NCBI GenBank assembly: GCA_905193995.1
Contig: CAJJQT010000105.1
Location: forward strand, 1-6,945
DNA: 6,945 bases
Reading direction: 5' to 3'
From: an uncultured Porphyromonadaceae bacterium
Lineage (GTDB): Bacteria; Bacteroidota; Bacteroidia; Bacteroidales; Muribaculaceae
Part shown: piece by piece, positions 1-4,343 of the stretch
Layout: each line of letters starts with the position of its first letter
Numbering within the stretch: position 1 is the first letter of the stretch
Translations under genes and position numbers: made by a program
Notes under the pieces: model-generated
Databases searched by the model: none
The model's input: the letters and a program-made list of their open reading frames with translations, nothing else
Told to the model about the DNA's origin: nothing

Positions 1-1
1 C

Positions 2-2362
2 GCCGAGCGGGGCATCATCGTCAACGAATGGCGCCAGCGCAACACCGCCTCCAACCGCATGCTCGAGCGCGCCTTCCCCCGCCTCTACGCCGGCTCGCCC
101 TACGGCGAGCGCCTGCCCATAGGCCGCATGGAGGTGGTCGGGAACTTCCCGCCCGCCACCCTGCGACGCTTCTACGACAAATGGTACATTCCCGCCAATC
201 AGGCCGTGATCGTGGTCGGCGACATCGACGTCGACGCCATGGAATCGCAGATCCGCCGCATCTTCGGCGCCGTTCCCGCCCGCCGCGGTGCCGCTTCGCA
301 GGCAGTGGAGCTGACTCCGGTGCCCGTGGCCGACACCTTCACCGCCGTGGTCGAGAGCGACCCCGAGCAGGGCGTCGAGATGCTTCAGCTCTATTTCCGC
401 ATGCCCGCCGCGCCCGCTGACGCCGACGGCGCGATCCGTCGCCGCGTCCTCGGCGACATGGCCGCCACCATGCTCGCCGCACGCTTCGCCGATATCGAGG
501 CCTCGCCCGACTGCCCCCACAACTCGCTGGGAATCGGCGAAGTCAGGTATCTGATGAGCCGCGGCGAGCAGGCCCTGACAATGCGCGGCGTCGTCAAGCC
601 CGGCCGCGAGTCCGACGCCCTGCGCCTCTGGTACGGCGAACTGCTCCGCGCCATGCGGCACGGCTTCGGCGATGCCGAGCTGGCCGACGCCCGCCGCGAC
701 CTCATCGCCTCCGCTACGGAGGAGGCCCGCAATGCCGCCTCAGCCACCAACACCGTCCGCGCCCGCCGCGCCGTCCGACACTTCCTCGACGGCGGCTGCG
801 CCATGAGTCAGGACGAATGGCTCGCCCGGCTGAAGGAGACGGCTGCCGGGGTCACTTCCGGCGACATCGTCGCATATCTCCGCTCCGCTGCCGCCGACGC
901 CCCCCGCGGTGCGGTGGCTCTGCTCTACCGCCCCCGCTCTGAAAAGTCCGACTCCGCCGTCGAGGCCGAGCTGCGCGGTGCATTCGCCGAGACTGCCGGT
1001 CGCGCGTTCGAGCCCTATTCCGGCAGCACCCGCACGCTCTCGCTCATGACCGAGCTTCCCGCCCCGGGCACCCTCGAGGCCGTCGATTCGCTCGCTGTCT
1101 ACGGTGCGCGTGTCTACGAGCTCTCCAACGGTATCCGCCTCATTGCCAAGCGGACCGACTGCAAGCCCGGCCAGATCTACATCCGCGGCTACAGCCCGGG
1201 CGGCCTGTCGGTGATTTACGACGAAGCCGACGTGCCCTCGCTGCGCGTCGCAGCCGAGCTCGCCGCCGCCATGCCCCACGGCTCCCTTTCGGCCGCCGAG
1301 ATGCAGCGCGTCCTCGATGCGAACAGCGTCAAAGTCTCGGCCTCGCTCGGCAACACCGAGGAGAGCATCGAAGCTTCGGCCACGCGCGCCGGCTTCGAGA
1401 CCGCCCTGCAGGCAATCTATCTCCGCGCCACCGCCGTCCGCCCCGACTCGGCCGCCTTCGCCAACTTCGTCGACGCGCAGCGCGCGTCGGTCAACAACCG
1501 CCGCCTCAATCCCGTGCAGATCATGGGCGATTCGATCCACTACACCATCTACAACCGCCATCCGCTGGCCGCCCATCAGACCCTCGGCGATGTCGACCGC
1601 ATCGACCTCGGCCGCGCACTCGGCGCATTCCGCGACCGCTTCGCCGACATGTCTGACTTCACCTTCATGATCGTCGGCGATTTCGACACCGATTCGCTCG
1701 AACTGCTTGCCGCACGCTATCTGGCCTCGCTGCCCGGAGGCGGCCGCCGCGAGCAGGCGAGCGATTTCGGCTACCGCTACACCTCCTACAGCTTCCAGAG
1801 CCGCTTCTCGCGCCCGATGGAGGCCCCGCAGTCCATCGTCTACAGCTTCTACAGCGGCGATGTCGACTATTCGCTCGACAACATGCTGTGCGCCACCGCT
1901 TTCGGACAGCTGCTCCGCACCCGTCTGCTGGCCGATCTGCGCGAGGACCGCGCCTTGACCTACTCCGTCAAGGCCCATTGCGCCGTCAATCCCGGCGTCA
2001 GCGCGGGGCAGGGAGCCCAGGTCATGATGCCTACATATATTAAGGTCACCCCCGGCCATGAATCCGAGACACTCGACGCCGTCAACGCCACCGTTGCCGC
2101 CCTCGCAGCTCCCGGCGGCATCACCGACGACGAGCTCTCCGGCATCCGGCAGTTCCTGATCAAAAACCACGAAGAAAGCCTCCGCGACAACGCCTACTGG
2201 CTCAAGGTCATCAAGATCTACGACCGCGACGGCATCGACACCGACACCGGCTTCGACGCCGCCGTCGGCCGCCTCACCCCCGAAGCCGTCGGCGCCTTCG
2301 CCCGCCGCTACCTCCTCCCCGCCAACCGCGCCGCCCTCATCATGACCCCGGCAAAGGAGTGA
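2..2362 (+). CDS. M16 family zinc metallopeptidase (PqqL-like), 5' partial
   Basis: This is the C-terminal part (786 codons visible) of a two-half M16 (pitrilysin/insulinase superfamily) peptidase; the start, any signal peptide and the HxxEH zinc motif lie before the window. Visible residues 2-10 read ERGIIVNEW, the M16 segment that follows HxxEH; E9 is probably the third zinc ligand. Each half carries the typical late strand motif: VVGDIDVD at residues 71-78 and IVGDFDTD at 557-564. The second half begins near VYELSNGIRL (about residue 369) and shows no HxxEH, as expected for the non-catalytic half. It ends with LREDRALTYSV, where R647 and Y654 are seven residues apart like the substrate-binding Arg/Tyr pair of insulysin. 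Known family role: degradation of peptides by clamshell enclosure, here likely periplasmic or lipoprotein-anchored. The substrate is unknown. Bacteroidales homologues are usually about 940 residues, so roughly 150 are missing. It is convergent with the serpin gene. Confidence 0.93.
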   Translation, partial: AERGIIVNEWRQRNTASNRMLERAFPRLYAGSPYGERLPIGRMEVVGNFPPATLRRFYDKWYIPANQAVIVVGDIDVDAMESQIRRIFGAVPARRGAASQAVELTPVPVADTFTAVVESDPEQGVEMLQLYFRMPAAPADADGAIRRRVLGDMAATMLAARFADIEASPDCPHNSLGIGEVRYLMSRGEQALTMRGVVKPGRESDALRLWYGELLRAMRHGFGDAELADARRDLIASATEEARNAASATNTVRARRAVRHFLDGGCAMSQDEWLARLKETAAGVTSGDIVAYLRSAAADAPRGAVALLYRPRSEKSDSAVEAELRGAFAETAGRAFEPYSGSTRTLSLMTELPAPGTLEAVDSLAVYGARVYELSNGIRLIAKRTDCKPGQIYIRGYSPGGLSVIYDEADVPSLRVAAELAAAMPHGSLSAAEMQRVLDANSVKVSASLGNTEESIEASATRAGFETALQAIYLRATAVRPDSAAFANFVDAQRASVNNRRLNPVQIMGDSIHYTIYNRHPLAAHQTLGDVDRIDLGRALGAFRDRFADMSDFTFMIVGDFDTDSLELLAARYLASLPGGGRREQASDFGYRYTSYSFQSRFSRPMEAPQSIVYSFYSGDVDYSLDNMLCATAFGQLLRTRLLADLREDRALTYSVKAHCAVNPGVSAGQGAQVMMPTYIKVTPGHESETLDAVNATVAALAAPGGITDDELSGIRQFLIKNHEESLRDNAYWLKVIKIYDRDGIDTDTGFDAAVGRLTPEAVGAFARRYLLPANRAALIMTPAKE

Positions 2363-2380
2363 AGGCGTCCCCGCCTTCAC
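2359..2380. terminator. Perfect 9-bp hairpin over the M16 stop codon, possible terminator
   Basis: GTGAAGGCG (2359-2367) and CGCCTTCAC (2372-2380) are perfectly complementary with a 4-base loop TCCC. The TGA stop at 2360-2362 lies inside the left arm. The position, directly at the end of one of two convergent genes, suits transcript 3'-end formation or protection from 3' exonucleases. No T-run follows on either strand, so it is not a textbook intrinsic terminator. The structure is seen directly; the function is inferred. Confidence 0.5.
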
Positions 2381-2398
2381 CCGCCCCCCGCGCTATGG

Positions 2399-2583
2399 AA
2401 AGCAGGCGCTCCGAGCCTGCGCCCAACATTCTGCGCCCAGGAGAGCAGGCTTTCTTTGCTTTGCAAAGCGCCTTCGGCGATTGCTAACCTGCGCCAACAG
2501 CCAGCGCCCGAGCAGCCGCCCACGGCTTGCCGGAGTAATTACCTCAGCAGCATGAGTGCGCAGGCTCGGAGCTCCTTTCGGAG
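2399..2583. repeat. Nested inverted and direct repeats in the convergent spacer
   Basis: The spacer between the peptidase and serpin genes has no convincing coding content but is dense in repeats. A perfect 15-base inverted repeat pairs GCTCCGAGCCTGCGC (2408-2422) with its complement at 2558-2572, and both arms lie next to a GAAAG/CTTTC on the outer side. Inside are GCAGGC/GCCTGC stems (2402-2407 with 2415-2420, or 2415-2420 with 2445-2450), a direct repeat CTGCGCCCA (2417-2425 and 2431-2439) with a related CCTGCGCC at 2488-2495, and the perfect palindrome GCTTTGCAAAGC (2458-2469). CTCC-TTTC-GGAG (2572-2583) sits just past the serpin stop. The pattern resembles a dispersed palindromic intergenic repeat or duplicated 3'-end structures. 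No transposase or target duplication is seen. The identity of the repeat family is unknown. Confidence 0.55.
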
Positions 2584-2593
2584 TATGTGTTTC

Positions 2594-3858
2594 TCAGAGG
2601 TTGTTGATGCGGCCGAGCATCACGACGGCGCGCGTTTCGGTGTGGGTGATGGCAAAGTAGAACGGGCGGTCGAAAGTCACGCGGACATGCTCCGGCTCGC
2701 TTTCGTTGCCGGTCGATGTGCAAAGGAAAGCTCCCGTGACGGCCGCCGCCTCGGCTCCGTCCTCATCGACACTGAACGATGTGTTATGCTTGATCTTGAT
2801 CATCTGCGAAGTCACAGACTTGGGGAAGCCCACCGTCACTAAGGTGGCGTTCTCCATTGCCGTGGCAAGACCGTCATAGATATCCGACAGCATCAGCTCC
2901 GTCTTGACGTCGAAGCGGGGGAGACCCAGCTCGACATCGGCCGCGGACGCCCCGTACTTGAGCGCGCGGTACGTGTCGGCAGTCAGTTCGGCTTCGGGAT
3001 CGTCGCCGATGATCAGATCGAGCACGTAGTTGTTCTGGTCAAACGGTACTGCCACATAGCGGAAACCGCCCGCGGCGGCATAATCCGCATCCATCCGGGC
3101 GTGCATCATGAGGACGCGCACGTCACCGTCGCGGCCGTCAAACTGCTCCCGGGTAGTAAGCGCGCGGTCGAATTTCTCGTCCCAGGCTCCGTAGAAGTAC
3201 AGTGCGTTGATCCAGATGCCTAAAGTGGACCGGTCGACATAGTCAATGAAATCCTTGATCAGGCCGCCGGTATGCTCCGAACACCATTTGTTGATCGTGA
3301 GGCCGCTGCCTTTCCGTCGCTGAAATCGACACTGCGGACGTCGACGTGCATCGTCTCGCGCATGGTGTCGGCAAATCGGGCATCCGCGGTGTATCTGTCG
3401 GTAAGCCAGATGGAGTTGGCGAGCGAAGCCTTCACGCCGAGTCCGTCGGCGGGAAGCAGAGCCATATACTTGAGGCTGAGGCCGCTCAGCTGCTCCTCGC
3501 CGGTGAAGCCCAGGGCTTTGACCAGCTCCGTGCGGTAGGGCTCGTCGACGCTCTGCGCAAGCAGCGAATAGCAGATCATGGCGCTCACCGGCGACAGGCT
3601 CACATTGCCGTTGTTTTCGCCGTTGGCGTCGGTAAGTCGCTGCGATTTTCCGAGCATGTCGAATGATATATCCGTGAAGCTGTCGAGCGCATCGGTCTCG
3701 CCGGCGTCAAGGTGAATCTGACGGGTAGTGGCGAGCGGCGTCGCGGCGCCGGTTTCCGTACCGGTGGCTGGATCGCCGCCGTCGGGCCTGACATCATCGC
3801 TCGAACATGAACACATCACAAGAAGAATTGCAAGAAATGAATTAGAAAACTTTTTCAT
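2594..3858 (-). pseudogene. Serpin-family surface lipoprotein, disrupted by one frameshift
   Basis: Both halves are clearly serpin. The start at 3858 gives MKKFSNSFLAILLVMCSCSSDD, a signal peptide with a Cys at 16 or 18. The SSDD after C18 resembles the Bacteroidetes surface-export signal for lipoproteins. Serpin landmarks: NVSLSPVS (residues 85-92), ALGF (115-118), LANSIWL, VDF at 177-179, then, after the shift, INKWCSEHTGGLI, INALYFYGAW, LPRF, the hinge EDGAEAAAV (E366-V374 in the repaired frame), FDRPF and the C-terminal MLGRINNL. The frame is lost at about 3299-3303: without the shift the protein stops at 199 residues (TGA at 3259-3261), while adding one base gives 421 residues, normal for a serpin with a lipoprotein leader. 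Serpins trap serine or cysteine proteases by loop insertion, and the small-residue hinge suggests an inhibitory type. Either the gene is recently inactivated or the read or assembly has an error. The coding sequence looks less GC-biased than its neighbours. Confidence 0.87.
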
Positions 3859-3884
3859 AAAAACTAAGATTATGGTTCCAACTG

Positions 3885-3915
3885 CAAAGTTAATGTATGC
3901 GAACAGTATTGTCAA
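3885..3915 (-). promoter_or_regulatory. Bacteroidetes-type promoter of the serpin gene
   Basis: Read on the - strand, a TTGACA at 3915-3910 is followed after 17 bases by TAACTTTG at 3892-3885, matching the Bacteroidetes -7 consensus TAnnTTTG with a TTG-type -33 element. The -7 box ends 26 bases before the chosen ATG at 3858. This leaves a short AT-rich leader of about 20 bases without a Shine-Dalgarno motif, normal for this phylum. The placement supports 3858 as the real start, because the upstream in-frame ATG at 3915 would lie inside the promoter. Confidence 0.7.
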
Positions 3916-3980
3916 GTTTTTTAAATTTTTCTATGAAAACAAGAGTAAAATAGAAAAAGATAAAAAATCATCAATATTTC

Positions 3981-4011
3981 TTGCGTAATTAAAATTAGTA
4001 TTGTAACTTTG
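3981..4011 (+). promoter_or_regulatory. Bacteroidetes-type promoter, rightward, no obvious gene behind it
   Basis: TTGC at 3981-3984, 19 bases of AT-rich spacer, then TAACTTTG at 4004-4011 fits the -33/-7 arrangement well, better than the box next to the TamB-like gene. Transcription would start near 4015-4018 and run rightward. The next firm start codon is at 4344, so the transcript would be either a leader of about 330 bases for the TamB-like gene or an independent noncoding RNA. It is back to back with the serpin promoter, the -33 elements lying about 65 bases apart. Confidence 0.55.
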
Positions 4012-4041
4012 CGGCGTGTTTTCAAACTAAACCTTCATTCT

Positions 4042-4073
4042 TAATTCTAAATTTTTAATTCTAAATTTTTAAT
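4042..4073 (+). repeat. Tandem AT-rich 14-base repeat
   Basis: TAATTCTAAATTTT occurs at 4042-4055 and again, identical, at 4056-4069, followed by a partial third unit TAAT (4070-4073). It lies just downstream of the orphan promoter and within its predicted transcript. A low-complexity slippage origin is the simplest explanation; a spacing or regulatory role is possible but unsupported. Confidence 0.8.
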
Positions 4074-4273
4074 CCCTCTCCGCCTATGAAGCAAAACCGA
4101 GTTAATTTTCACGCGTATATAACCCCTTTAATTAATAGGAGATCACCCCATGACTTAGCTTAATACAATACCACGGGAATCCATCAATTTAGTTTATTAA
4201 TCTTTAACCTGCATCGAACATTGACATTTTGGCATTTATTCTGTTTCACTCCCGTTTTTCGCTCCCGTTTCGC

Positions 4274-4299
4274 CGGCGCCCGCGAAAATTTTGGCGCCG
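4274..4299. other. GC-rich hairpin ahead of the TamB-like gene
   Basis: CGGCGCC (4274-4280) and GGCGCCG (4293-4299) form a perfect 7-bp stem with a 12-base loop that itself contains AAAATTTT. It ends 28 bases before the -7 box of the TamB-like gene. It could end or pause a transcript from the promoter at 4004, although no T-run follows, or it could insulate the downstream promoter. The structure is seen; the function is inferred. Confidence 0.45.
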
Positions 4300-4327
4300 C
4301 GAGGGCAGGGGATTGGTGAAATTTGCG

Positions 4328-4335
4328 TAACTTTG
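4328..4335 (+). promoter_or_regulatory. -7 promoter box of the TamB-like gene, very close to its ATG
   Basis: TAACTTTG matches the Bacteroidetes TAnnTTTG box. Only eight bases separate it from the ATG at 4344, so a start site at the usual distance would give a leader of a few bases at most. No TTTG-type -33 element lies at the standard 19-21 base spacing; the nearest TTGG (4313-4316) is only 11 bases upstream. The box may therefore be weak, helped by an activator, or fortuitous. Confidence 0.5.
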
Positions 4336-4343
4336 TCCGATTT

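Larger units (their letters stand above)
3859..4343. other. AT-rich divergent intergenic region, 485 bases, no convincing gene
   Basis: This gap separates the divergently read serpin and TamB-like genes. From 3859 to about 4260 it is strongly AT-rich, in sharp contrast to the coding flanks. It contains the serpin promoter, a + strand promoter at 3981-4011, a 14-base tandem repeat at 4042-4073, a short dyad TGACA-TTT-TGGCA (4222-4234), a direct repeat CTCCCGTTT (4249-4257 and 4262-4270), a GC hairpin at 4274-4299 and a second + strand -7 box at 4328. The only small frame behind the first promoter is a 25-codon ATG frame at 4086-4163, with no recognisable motif. I see no tRNA and no riboswitch I can name. 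Confidence 0.75.

Noticed and set aside
740..2380. Open frame of 546 codons on the - strand
   Set aside because: It is the antisense shadow of the M16 gene in very GC-rich DNA, where stop codons are rare. Its product is low-complexity Gly/Ala/Val/Asp-rich with no recognisable domain.
2456..2842. Rightward 128-codon frame across the repeat spacer and the serpin 3' end
   Set aside because: It overlaps the strongly supported serpin C terminus on the other strand and has no promoter or recognisable motif.
3290..3325. Programmed -1 frameshift in the serpin
   Set aside because: The frame relation would allow it, but no X-XXY-YYZ slippery heptamer or obvious downstream stimulatory structure is visible. 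A deletion or sequencing error is simpler.
3272..3666. Rightward frames opposite the serpin N-terminal half
   Set aside because: They are shadows of the serpin reading frame, which has clear family motifs.
4042..4073. CRISPR-like array
   Set aside because: There are only two adjacent AT-rich 14-base units without spacers, and no cas genes.
4136..4159. AGGAGA followed by ATGACTTAG, resembling a Shine-Dalgarno with a two-codon frame
   Set aside because: Bacteroidales rarely depend on Shine-Dalgarno motifs, and a two-codon frame cannot be supported from sequence alone.
4086..4163. Possible 25-residue peptide beginning MKQNRVNF
   Set aside because: It lies behind a plausible promoter, but it is short and has no signal, repeat or family resemblance. 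It is kept only as part of the noncoding-transcript question.
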